From: Annona cherimola
Lineage: Eukaryota > Streptophyta > Magnoliopsida > Magnoliales > Annonaceae
NCBI GenBank assembly: GCA_030490835.1
Contig: CM059972.1
Location: 52,247,563 to 52,311,562, forward strand
Length of the DNA stretch: 64,000 nt
Reading direction: 5' to 3'
Part shown: positions 22,831 to 34,247 of the stretch, piece after piece
Layout: the number at the start of each line of letters is the position of its first letter
How positions within the stretch are numbered: the first letter of the stretch is position 1
The notes under the pieces: generated by a model
Told to the model about the DNA's origin: nothing
What the model saw: the letters and a program-made list of their open reading frames with translations, nothing else
Databases searched by the model: none
Made by a program: the position numbers and the translations under genes

Positions 22831-24664
22831 TTGTCATGCTCTCCCTCCCGCTTCCTTCTCCATTCATCTGACAACATGATTTTCTTTACAACCGTCGACT
22901 GATCAAATGCATCGAGTATCATACAGTGATCATATCGACATCTAAGCCTTTAGTTCAGTGTCCTTAATTGGGTTCAGTGCCTGACTAAGACTTTGTTTAT
23001 CACATCCTAGTTAAAAAATCCAATGTGCGTTGTACATTGAGAACATTAGATATATGCCTGTAATAGTCGGGAAAAATAAAGTTTACATAGAAATCTTCTT
23101 CTGAGCATGTTGCCTAGAACATGCAGAGATTTCAGAATGTCATCCATAGATCATAACATTGTGGGAAGAAAAACTTGTCATTATTTTCCTTTGCAAAATT
23201 TGACCCAATTATAATGGCTTTACATCTCATCATCATGTATCAAAGCTGTATTCTAGGTGCTTTTCTAGGTCTAAAGTACTAACTTTCTACTCATCTACGA
23301 GGCTTACTTCTCATGAAGGAGAAGAAATAGCAATAAATAAATTTACTCAATGTCGAGAGGTAGATACAAAAATTCTGATGCTCCTCGTTTTGAAAATTGA
23401 CTGGTTGATGGTTTTTAGTTCAGTCATCTGTTTTGAACGTTTTTAACCATTCAGAATTTTTAACAGGGTAGAATTGATTATTGTAATAAAACCGATTTCT
23501 CATGTTATTAGGCTATACCCTTTGACCTCCTTATATTGCATCATATGGTTGAAATAATGTTTCAAACCCATTGAACCATAACCATGATTGGTCTGGACTC
23601 TGTAATTGTTTCACTGTTAGACAGACCAATCCAATATGGCTTTGCTAGTCCTTTCATTACTTCATTGACTTTGGACATGGTTGTCTAGTCTTGTCTTGAA
23701 AGTGATGCAATTACTTGTCATATTCATTAGATCACTATTTGGTCATTTTTAGGACTTCAGTGTAAGTAAGATCTGATAGAATTAGAAGGTGTATTGTGGA
23801 AGTCAGATATAAGATAATCTACATGGTAGATGCAAAGCCTTTGCACTAATGTTTTCAGTAGGAAGTGGAAGAAAAAAATGTTTAGATTGAATAAGAGTGT
23901 TGGTATTTCTATTAAAATACCAGAATTGATAATATCATAATATAGGTTGATATTGCAATTTCTGTGAGTGCCTTCTATCATTTTTGAGTTCGTACAAATT
24001 TCTTTTAGGGAAACAATGGTCGTAATGTTGCTGTGCTGCGTGGTTTCTTTTTTGGTTTGAAATCTCTGATTCAGTGTTTTTTTTTTGTTGCTTTTTTTTT
24101 TGAGTTAAATGCTTCAGATATCGATTAGGTGGATAGTGTGGTCTACAGATGTCACATTTGGTTGTCAGCATTGTTGCTGTTATGCTCGTTATCAATTTTT
24201 TTGGGGAAAATAATTTAATTTTGCTGGAGGAACTGAAACTCAGCGCTGCCCTAGTGTTTTTGGCCAACTGTTGTGTTTTATTGAATCGAAGCCGCCTATG
24301 ATATTTATCTATGTTATGACACGAAAATTGTCTTGATTGGAAGCTTATATGACCATAATGGTGGGAAATCTTAACAGCACATGAGATTTTTTGAAACACT
24401 AGGGTGTCGATTGATATCTATTCTGTTCAATCTCCAAAGTGTTAATCTAAATACTTAAAATGATTTTTAAGTTTTTACACATGATTCCACATTTTCTTGA
24501 ATTGTGATACTGATATGGATTTCAAAGCAACCTTTTTTTTTTTTTTGCCACTACTGAATAAATTACTGCAAATACAAATTATAAGTCAGATCTAATGATG
24601 GCATTATGATAGACCTGAACGTGAGAGTGCAGCACTGAGTAATGCTTCCTTCTTTTTTCCTGAC
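22831..24664. other. gene-free intergenic stretch
   Basis: No supported gene. The longest frame, 154 codons on the minus strand (23935-24399), is a K/H/S-rich by-product opposite T-runs with no recognisable domain. Confidence 0.5.
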
Positions 24665-24955
24665 TGGGGCATGTTTGGCAATGGGTAAAAGTTTTCAAAC
24701 TAAAACTTTTCAACAAACAACTTTTCACACTCCATAACTATCCAATTTTTAATCATTTCTTTATATCTTCTTATATAACTATTCTACTTTTCAATTATTT
24801 TTACGCAATTATCCATGTAAGTAGTCTATCTATTTTAACCTTATTCTCTTTATTCCTCATCATTATCCCCTATCATATCATATTATTTTATTCCATTTCA
24901 AAAACTTTTACAACAAAACTTTTTATTCAAAAGATTTATCACTTCTTAAGTTTTA
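24665..24955 (+). repeat. AT-rich MITE-like repeat, copy 4
   Basis: Best-preserved copy of the family: 'gtttggcaatgggtaaaag' at the left, 'cttttcacactccataac', 'cttttcaattatttttacg', 'tctatctattttaacctta', 'tcctcatcattatc', and 'aaaagatttatcac' at the right. There is no coding potential. Confidence 0.6.
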
Positions 24956-27002
24956 GAACAATCAATCAGATCACTCTTGGGAAGGAATTACAATTAGTAT
25001 GTCGGTCAATGAGTTAACAGTGTCATTTAGTTATGAAAACCTACCTCACAAGAATTTGAAGTTCATTGGCATTTTACATGAGAGAGCTTTTGATGAAATT
25101 TAGTTCGGATTCTCCAGCTGTTGTTTGTAACTGTTTTATGTTTTCTCTGTGGAGGCTTTCTTTGTCTATTCTACAATAATTTAATCATCAATGTTGGTGA
25201 TTCTGATTTATACTCTAGCAGAATGAATTAATAGGAGTATGGGACATGTTCATGGATTTGAAGTATGGAGTTTGGTTTTAGGTGTTCATTACTTCGTTTG
25301 AGTTAAGGCTTTTGATGATGTGAGGGGAAGCCCTGACAGGGAAATGCACAAATGTATTCACAGCACATCTGATTTCTCTTGTTGCGTGTTAGCACATTTG
25401 TTGGCCTGTCAAGGGTTTTACCTTGTTGATGCATGGTTTTCATTGGAGAGTCTGATGCCTAAATATCCTTTTCTCATGGAGGACAATGATTCCATGAAAC
25501 CAGTTTTGAAGTGCAATATTCCACTTATTTTGTCTTTTTCTATTTTTATTTAGATTCAAGTCACTCATTATATTCTTCTGCACTTTTATGATACAAAAAA
25601 TTATTTCGTTTGATTTTGTATATGATTTACAGAAAATGCAAATGCACACAAAATTCATCACTATCATATTTATTGACACTAGATTTTTTGAAGTTTTCAG
25701 TTGAGCTGATTTTTTATATTTACACCAAGTAAATATTTTTTTAATTGTGAGAATGGCTTCATTAGAGAATCTCCCCATTCTTGTTGTAGTTTTGCGTTTC
25801 TGAATTGCGCTGTAAGATTGTCTGTTTATCTTGATCAACTGATTTTATTCAATTGCCGCATTTTTTCCTTAATTTTTTTGTTTGCTTTCGACATATGCAT
25901 TATAAGGCATCTTGGCTTGGGCTTTGGATTAGATAGAATTGTCGAAAGAAATGGAAATTAGATGATATTAGTGAGATGGTGAATGATGTCAACTTTGAAG
26001 TAAATAAAGATAAAAATAGATTAGGATAAAGAAATGGCAAAGTTATTGTAAGTAGAGTCGTATGTCACATCCATTTATTATTTACACAGATTCCAACCGC
26101 ATTTCCCTCTTGGCAGTTGGCACATTATGCTTCTTTTTTCACTTCTAATGATGTACTTGATCCGGTGGCAATGCTTTTTTGTTTGTTTGGTTGGTTTCTT
26201 TTCCATCTCTGGTGATACACTGCACTCAGTCCTGCTGGTTCTGGATGGCCATTTATCTGTAGGGCATTTGGTCCTCTTGTTTTACTGGGGCTGTGTTGGC
26301 ATCCATCCATCAAAACAACGGGGTTATTCTCTATCTTTTACTTGATTTTTTTAATTTTTATATTTCCTATTCTCTTGACCTTATGTCTGTCACCCCTCTA
26401 GAAGAAGGGAAGGCTGTTTCAACTGTTGCTTCTTCTCCCCCAGCATTCTGGGCCTGGCTGCTGCTGGCATGGTCATGGTGCTGCTTCGCATGATGGCCTT
26501 CTACGCTGGCAAAATAGGTTTGGCTACCTCATGAAGAATCATGCTTTGGCTGGCTCATCCAATAAATGTGTTGGGAAAAACATCTGTCAGGTATAGGCTG
26601 TAGAAGCGTGCACGTGACGATGCCCATGGACTCCACACCCAAGGAGAGATCACAAATAGCGTGTTATGCATGATCAGTCTCTTGGTGGTCCATGAATTGC
26701 TCAATGTGCATGTTGTTGTATGTCATTCTGCATCCATTTTAAGCCCATGACATGAATTGAAATGAGGAAGACAAGTTGTTGGATTGCATGATACGGATTA
26801 TTTATTTGTTGCACGCAATTATGGGGGGTGTCAGGAAGCCTTTGTCCAGATTGATTCAAAAGTTGGAAGGATGGTTAAAATGTATTGTTGTCCGCTAGTA
26901 TTTTAGCTGGTTCTCTGTGTTTCGTCCAACAGAAATAGACATGGGCAACCAACTGAAGTGGATTAGAACTGTGGGGGGAAGCGGATGGGTGGATGTCATG
27001 AG
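24956..27002. other. intergenic stretch, no supported gene
   Basis: Mixed-composition sequence. Around 26,370-26,700 GC rises and a short hydrophobic frame (ILGLAAAGMVMVLL, about 26,442-26,533) follows a good acceptor-like 'cttctcccccag'. I cannot join it to a gene. It may be an exon of an untranslated or unrecognised transcript. Confidence 0.4.
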
Positions 27003-27519
27003 CAGGGGTGTTTACGGATTGGGTTGGATGAGTTAGAGCTTAAACTTAATCCTATCTTATTAAAAAAATCTGAATTTTAATTCGTTTATTAACTTATTTA
27101 AAAAATTTCAACCTTAATCTATTTACTATCAATTCAATAAATGAGTTGAGGAGTTGTTAATAGGTTGTATATATATGTTATAAACAAGTGAAGCTAATTT
27201 GATGTTGAGTATGTTGTTTATACTTATCATGGTGAATTGATCTGCATCGATAGGATGCATAGTTTGTCTAAATCTTTATCGAAAGAGGGGTCTATATTTG
27301 ATGTGCCAATGTAAAAAAGAATAACTTGGCAATTTGATGCGTCAATATAAAGAAGAACAACTTGGGGGGGAGGGGAGGGGGAGAGAGGTAAAGATGCTAT
27401 AACATGACAACGAGAAAAATACTGGAGAACCATAGATAGGGAGGAAAATAGAAAAGTAAAATGAGAAAAATAGATTTAGAGTCTAAAAAATATATGGATT
27501 CTGATTTAGTACATTTATG

Positions 27520-28365
27520 TAGGGGTGTAATTTGGTACCGGATTAGTTCGAACCCGCCTGACTTGACTCGGTTTTAAAATCAATTTTGGGTTTTATTTTT
27601 TGAATTTTTTTTTTTTGAAATTTAACTTGGTTTCAACCTAACTTGAGAAAACCTGAAACTATTATCGGGTTTGTATCAATCTAGTACTAAAACTCGACTC
27701 AGTATTGGCCTGATATTCTCGTTAATTTATTAAAATAATTATATTTATTTATGTATTAAGTATTTCAACTGTAATTATGTTAAAAGTTATTCTATATAAT
27801 CATAATCTATATAAATTGTTAAATGTTTATTCTAAAACTTAAATGTTATATTTGTCTTTAAAAGTTGAATATATTACATTTACATTAACTTTATTTGCAA
27901 ATAATTATAAATATATTAACTTTTTTAAATTTTTGCATATATACAAATTAACTATGAGATGTACAAGTTTTGCTTTTATTAAATTTTAGATAATAATTTT
28001 ATGTAATATTATTTATTTTTCTTACTTAATTATCAAGTGTAAATTCATTATGTTAATTATATTTAGAATTATCTTTTAATTAAAAGATTGATTTTCATCA
28101 AACCAAAGATATCATAGGTTATATTTATATATTCATATGCAAATTATTCGTCTGCGAATGTAATAATGTTAAAAAAAAATTCGTTTTTATATTAGTAATT
28201 TCAACTTTTGGTTTAAGAGTAGTTCGAATTTCAATTCGAAATCAAGATCGAACCTAATGCCAACGTGGTCCGAACTTAAATTTTAATATTAGGATTAATG
28301 TTTGGGTCCACTTCAATCTTGTAGGTTTAGGATTCCGGTACAACTTGACTTGAGTCGCACCCCTG
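27520..28365. mobile_element. nested hAT-like element
   Basis: Left terminus TAGGGGTGTAATTTGGTACC. The right terminus in reverse complement is CAGGGGTGCGACT, followed further in by AAGTTGTACCGG. No perfect 8-bp duplication was seen. There is no ORF. Confidence 0.55.
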
Positions 28366-28369
28366 CAAT

Positions 28370-28740
28370 GAAGTGCACTTAGGTTTAGTGCGTCTAGATG
28401 CAAAAACTTAAAATTTGCTTTTTTTTTTTTGAAATTTTTTGTACACTTGTTAATATTGGTATCTTTAATATGTGTATTAAGTTTTATTAATTTTGGAAAA
28501 TTGTAGATATTTTTTTTCGATTTTTTAAATTAGTGGCATTTTTATAATGTGTGAATTACGAATATCTATTGATTTAAAAAAGTTCAAAAAAATATCTACA
28601 AATTTCCTAAATTAGTAAAATTTGATACACATGTTAAATATATTTAGATTAATTTTTCATAAAAATTTCAAAAAAATAACAAAAAATGGGTTGGATACAC
28701 CAGAGTGCGCCAAGGCTAAGTACACTTGGGTGTACTAAAT
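28370..28740. mobile_element. fold-back MITE beside the hAT unit
   Basis: The left 'agtgcacttaggtttagtgcg' and the right side in reverse complement, 'agtgtacttagccttggcgc', are imperfect inverted repeats. Pairing continues through T-rich arms ('gaaattttttgt' / 'aacaaaaaatgg'). Confidence 0.5.
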
Positions 28741-29014
28741 TAGAATCCAAAATATATATACACCACTCTTAATGGGTACTAAACAGGTTAATAGATTAAA
28801 CAAGTTAATAGATTAAACAGGTTAAAGTGGTTAAATGAGTTATTAAATAGGCTGCTAGGTTGTAAAATTTTAACCCTAACTCATTTATTTATTTAAATAG
28901 TTAAACGAGTAAATGGATTATAAACCATTTATTTAAAAATTACAATCCAAACATATTTATAAATGAGTTGGACGGGTAGGCTGATGATTTTATCATAACC
29001 GTTAACATCCCCAG

Positions 29015-30218
29015 TGTGGCGCCCCCAACCCAAGGCGTCACAACCTGAGCCTTACTCCGGAATCGTTATTGATTGGTAAATGTGACATAGAATTGTTGTC
29101 CTGTTCACGCAGTTGGATTTTTGTATACATTTCGTTTAGCGGAATTTTTTTTCTTTTCATTCTCTTCATCTATTACAAGCAACATACACTTGTAATTAAT
29201 TACACATCATTCATAATATATCAACTTGCTCTTCTACGTTAAAGGTTCTTTTGACTTGATCATGACATTTTCATTCCATATATACATAATCTAAAAGTTC
29301 CATGTCAATAGCAAGTATCCATCAATTCTTAGCATACAAGCACTTACCATTTAACGAATTTCTTGTCTCAGTCATATCATATCAATACAAGATATCCCAT
29401 AAAATATTCACAGACAAATCAACTTGATCTTTTCCATCGCTTGGCCTTCCCTGTGCCTGTTTAAGGTTGGAAAAACAAAACATGAGTCGAAACTCAATAA
29501 GCAAGCATTTTTCATTTTCATGTAAATGCATTTCTCTCAATTCAATAGGAGACACTTATCAAGCGATCAACTACCAATGGAACAGAAACCTTTTCATATA
29601 AACCATTTATGTAAACCATTCATGTAAACTATTTTAATCCTAATTTTTGGGCATTTCATATACATTGGATGTGCAAATGCATCATTTTCATTCATGACAT
29701 AATCTTTCATGTGAGGGTACGCTAGTCCGGGGAGCATCCTTTCATAACATGATCCTTTTCATCCATGATGCCGGACCTTTCGACTTGGCAACGTCAAGAG
29801 TGGACCTCGTGTCTTGCTTCTGCCTTGACTCACCTACATAATTTCCATTCCATGCATAACTTTCAATTACCTTGGGATTATATACCTCTTACACATGGGA
29901 ACTTGTCATTCTTATATAGAGAATTATTTGTACAATCCTTTTGAACATCGTTTAAATGAAACATCATTTAAATCCATGCTGACATGCCATTTCCAAATAA
30001 AGAAGAATTTAATCAATCATTTCAACAAGAGCAGTAATCAAATCGTAATAAAGAGATGAATGGATGACCAACCTTAAATAACTTTAGAAATATTCAAGTA
30101 AAACAGTTTACAAAAACATCCTTTTCAAAAATGTTGCTTGCTTACCTTGGCGATCAACTCGCGCTTTTGATCATTTCCTTGCCTTTTTCTAGACAAGTGA
30201 AAACAATTGTCTTATATA
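29015..30218 (-). mobile_element. long-LTR fragment, minus orientation (copy B), truncated
   Basis: Starts TGTGGCGCCCCCAACC (the family 3' end read backwards), followed by the conserved 'ggtaaatgtgac', 'attgttgtcctg', 'ccctgtgcctgtttaagg' and 'aaacatgagtcgaaactcaataagc' blocks seen in the other minus copies. It covers only about 1.2 kb of the 3' part and stops where another LTR-like sequence begins. Confidence 0.75.
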
Positions 30219-31745
30219 TGTTGGTCCCGAGTTAACGGCAAATACTCAAGAGGGGAGGGGTGAATTGAGTAATTAAAATTTTTCAACTTAAACAGAAATT
30301 TTACCCCGGTTGAGTTCAATCCCCTTTGATGAAATAAAAGGAAAGCAATAAGATAATAAGAACTGAAATAAATCAATGGACAAGATTTATAGTGGTTCGG
30401 GCAACCTTCCCTACTCCACTCTTCCAAGCTCACACCTCTTGTGACTTGGGTTCCACTATGTATTTCACAAATACAACTAGAGCCTTTGCTCTCTTCTAGA
30501 TTCCAGCTCTAACGGGCATCAACAATTCATAGCACAAGTAGGTGACGAGTTCCACTCCAGTCACACACTACTTTGCTTACACTTGATCTTAGTTACCCAA
30601 ACTAAATCAAGTTTAATACAATAAGAAAGAATAAAAAGAAGGTTTCTACACGTTACTGTTGTGTAGAGGCAGATTTCGCGTAGAGAAGAACTTGTGAAGT
30701 AGACTTAATGATTCAGCAAGAAGCTCTTGGTAGTTTGAAAGCAACGTTCTTCTTCTAGATGTTGGCTTGATCATTTAATGCTCTTAGAGATGGGAGTTGT
30801 ACTCAATCAATAATGTTTCAGCTACCCTCCACGTTCATATTGAATGTCTTATATAAATGGCGAGGGAATCCGAACGTTTGGAAGTAGGTGGCGCGCATTT
30901 AATGCGCCAACGTTCGAAAAATTTTCGACCGTTGCGACCCAAGTCGCAGGTGGAGTCGACTTCGGGTGCAACTTCGGTTGTGCTCAGGCTCTTCAAGTTC
31001 TTTCTCCGGTCGACTTGGTCCTGGACTTGACCCAAGTCGCAGGTGAAGTAGACTTCGGGTGCGACTTCACTTCCTTAGCTTGCTTGATGAACTTGAAATC
31101 CTTGGAGATGACTTTGGTTACTTGAATTTCTTCAAGTTGATGTTCTTTCCTTGATTTATATTATTTGAGACTTAATATATTCATCCTAGCTTGGTTGTCT
31201 TTTAGCTCCATACTTGCAAACTTGAATCCTTGAATCTTGGAGTACATGAAAGAAGTCTAAATGTGTGATCTTGATCTTCCATGATGAATACATGCAACTT
31301 TGCTTACTTTGGACTTGATTTGATCTTCATTTGGCCTAAGTCGAATGATTGGGTCTACTTGGTCTTCAATTTTACTCAAGTCGAGCATTGAGTCGACTTG
31401 GTTTGCGACTTAGCTCTTTAAAACTCGTGCTGTTAGTCTGAAGTCGATGCTGGAGTCGACTTGGCCTGCGACTTCACCTAAGTGGCATGTGGAGTCGACT
31501 TGATCTGCGACTTCGGCAGCTCTCGTCCCCAATTTCAACTCTGGACGTAAAAACGCGTTTGATGTCGATGCTGGAGTCGACTTGGGGATCGACTTGGCCT
31601 AAGTCGATGCCTGAGTTGACTTGGAAATCGACTTTAATTCGAAGTCTGAATACTGTGACAGTGCTTTGCTTTGTAGAAGTGGCTAAACCATTGATATTTC
31701 TTTATATCAAGGACACTGGTTCTTATGAGTTAATATGAACTTGTC
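30219..31745 (+). mobile_element. LTR-like segment with GTCGACTT repeats (probably copia)
   Basis: Begins TGTTGGTCCCGAG and contains 'ttatagtggttcgggc', a word common in LTRs of plant SIRE/Maximus-type copia elements (from memory). AGTCGACTT or GTCGACTT recurs at about 30954, 31009, 31391, 31454, 31493 and 31575, with variants between. The right border is not resolved and no target duplication could be matched. Confidence 0.5.
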
Positions 31746-32971
31746 AACTAATATTAAATTCAAGACGAAGGCGGAGGACAGCAAGAGGCCTATTGGCTCT
31801 GCTACATATGCCTTCAGAAATGTTAGACGGTGTAACATAAAAAATGACAGTAATGCGTAGAATTTGGCGGATTGATGGTAATGGCGTACAAAAATCATTC
31901 TTGTGATCTTTTAAGGAAGGAAAAATCGTGTTGAACTTAGTCAATGGATCGAATATTGCAAGTGATGTTTATCCCTTTAATTGAGAGACATGATAAAGTA
32001 AACAGTACAGAAAAATTAAAATAAAGGTTTATATGGAATGTCATATGGAATGCTGACGAGTTCCATATAAAAAGTAATGCTTACTTCCCTAGAGCAAGCA
32101 AATTAACATACAAAGATAATCTGAATACCTAACAAGTCATATGGATCAAAGTGAGGAGTGTGAGATTCATTATAATGATGGTGGACTTTTTTTGAACGAT
32201 CCAAAGGTTGACGTAATAGAGGTATAGAAAACTATGGGCCAGATCCACTGGTTTCTCAATACTACTCCAAGATTTGCCAAAAAGGACTAATGGAAAATGT
32301 GTGGCACAATGCACCTAGTAAAGTATAAAAATAATTCTCAACTAGGAGACGCTTAGAAGAGACGGAAAAAGACAGCAAACAGTGAAATCCTTTCTCTTTG
32401 CAATTCATTAATTTCAATTTTCTGAAAGATGCAGTGTAAACACTTTCGACAAAATCTCGTATTATAGATTGATTGTAACATATTCTAAGAAAATTGCAAT
32501 ATCGATGAAATGGTGATGGATTGGAGATTCAAAGATCATAATCAATCTATACATGTTTCCGCCATAAAATTGCATAAATTGCTAGTTATTTGCTTTAGGA
32601 CCACAAATATCTGCACTAGACATTTTTTCAATTATTTATTTAATAAAGATATTCTAGTCAACTAGTCCTAGTCTTTAGGTAGTAGTTATTTGACTTTCTT
32701 TTTTTGGGTAGTTGGGCACAAGTGGCTTCAGTTTCGGCCTATGAATTTCTCCCGTTTGTTAGTAACATTATTCTCAACCCATAATTTTCTTCAATTTGTA
32801 TTTGTTAACTACTTAAACATTAGGTTGCTGAATGAATAATTAACTTTCCCTTTTCAGCATTTCCATATTCTCTCTGCAACTTCTGTCATTTTTTCTACAA
32901 ACCTACAAATTGGTATCATTTTTTCTTCAAACCTACAAATTGCTATCAAAGCATTATTCTTACTGGATCTA
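31746..32971. other. unassigned stretch between two retroelements
   Basis: No gene or element end recognised. A near-perfect 32-bp duplication ('ttttttcta/tcaaacctacaaattg') lies at about 32,891-32,952, just before the next LTR. Confidence 0.45.
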
Positions 32972-34247
32972 TGTGAAACTCAGGATTTTAAGCTTAATGA
33001 ATATAGTTGGAATTTATTTAAGAAGAAAATTAAAAGTTTTAGGAAATGAAAATGATTAAATTACGTGCTTTAATTAAGATGAATGTGATTAGGTTAACCA
33101 ATTAAGCAAAGTGATTAAGTCAATCATTTTTGCTTAAGTGTGCACAAGAGGACAAAAACCACTAAAAGACAAAAGTGGAGTAGATAATGGTGAGGTAACA
33201 TGCTAATTAATGCCCCTTTTTATTTTAATTATTGATTAATTATTTGATTAATTCATATCTTACGATACATAAGTTGGATTGGGGATGAAATTTGAAGGGA
33301 AAGCCTAAGCTTACATGTCCTACATGATGAACGATTTGGATTATGAAAATCATAAATGGAAAATGGTAAAATGATTAGAGTTACATGATATTTTATGAAT
33401 TAAATTCGTTTTGCTAATATCTTAGCATACATGTATTATTTTGAGAAGAAATTTTTATGCGTGGCTGAGTTAAGATGCTCTAAGTAATGAAAAGATTAGA
33501 TTAAACCTAATTCCATTAGAAAGTGGTGTTATGAATGGTTATAAAAATTAATGATGAAATTAATTTAAAGTATTGGACTTATGGGTATTAAAGGTGGATG
33601 GCCATAAATGAAAGGTTGACAATGTGCATCAAAGAAGGGGTATGTGTCATTGTAGGATGGAATTAGGGAGCAAAAAGTCAACCAATAATTAAATGAAAAA
33701 CATGATTAAGACCAGTTTATATGGACGTGTTTTAGCAATGGGATTTTAAGGCATTTTGATGAAATGAAAAAAATACAAAGAAACATATAAAGGGCACCCC
33801 ATGTGCATGTGACCAGCAGGGTGGATTGGGCAGCAAGTAATTGGAAATGTGGCAGCAAATGAGCCACTTGGACGGTTGAGATTAAGGCACCAATTAATTA
33901 AAATAAAGGATTTTATTAAATCCTAAAAATAGGTGGCAATATGGGATTAGTTTTAGCAAAATTATAAAAGGGAAATGGGCAGAAGCTAGGGACGGTTCAG
34001 CAGGGGGTTAGAGAGAGAAAACACTTAGAAAAAAGGGGGAAAGAGAGGCAGCCATAGAGGACGTCTAAGCCAAGGAGAAGAGAGATGAGAAGGGCATCTG
34101 GTTGTGCTAAGGTGGGGCAAATTCGTCTTCAAAAGCCAAGTAAGTAGCTACGTCTTTAATGATATATAAGTGATTGAAATGAAGCACATATGCAAATAGG
34201 TATGGAACGCCCAAGTTGAATATTATGGGAATGAAATTCTGATTTCT

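Larger units (their letters stand above)
27003..29012. mobile_element. old hAT-like element interrupted by two younger elements
   Basis: The left edge AGGGGTGTTTACGG and the right edge (reverse complement TGGGGATGTTAACGG) are similar. Both sides carry subterminal words such as 'gggttggatgag' and 'aatgagttggacgggt', plus 'ttaatagattaaaca' repeats. A second hAT-like unit and a MITE lie inside. The target duplication is unclear because an LTR abuts the right side. Confidence 0.45.

Noticed and set aside
23935..24399. 154-codon minus-strand frame
   Set aside because: K/S/H-rich, opposite T-runs, no domain, no supporting splice or start context.
26293..26533. Short hydrophobic frames near 26.4 kb
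   Set aside because: Acceptor-like sequence and raised GC are suggestive, but no start, donor or family match links them to a gene.
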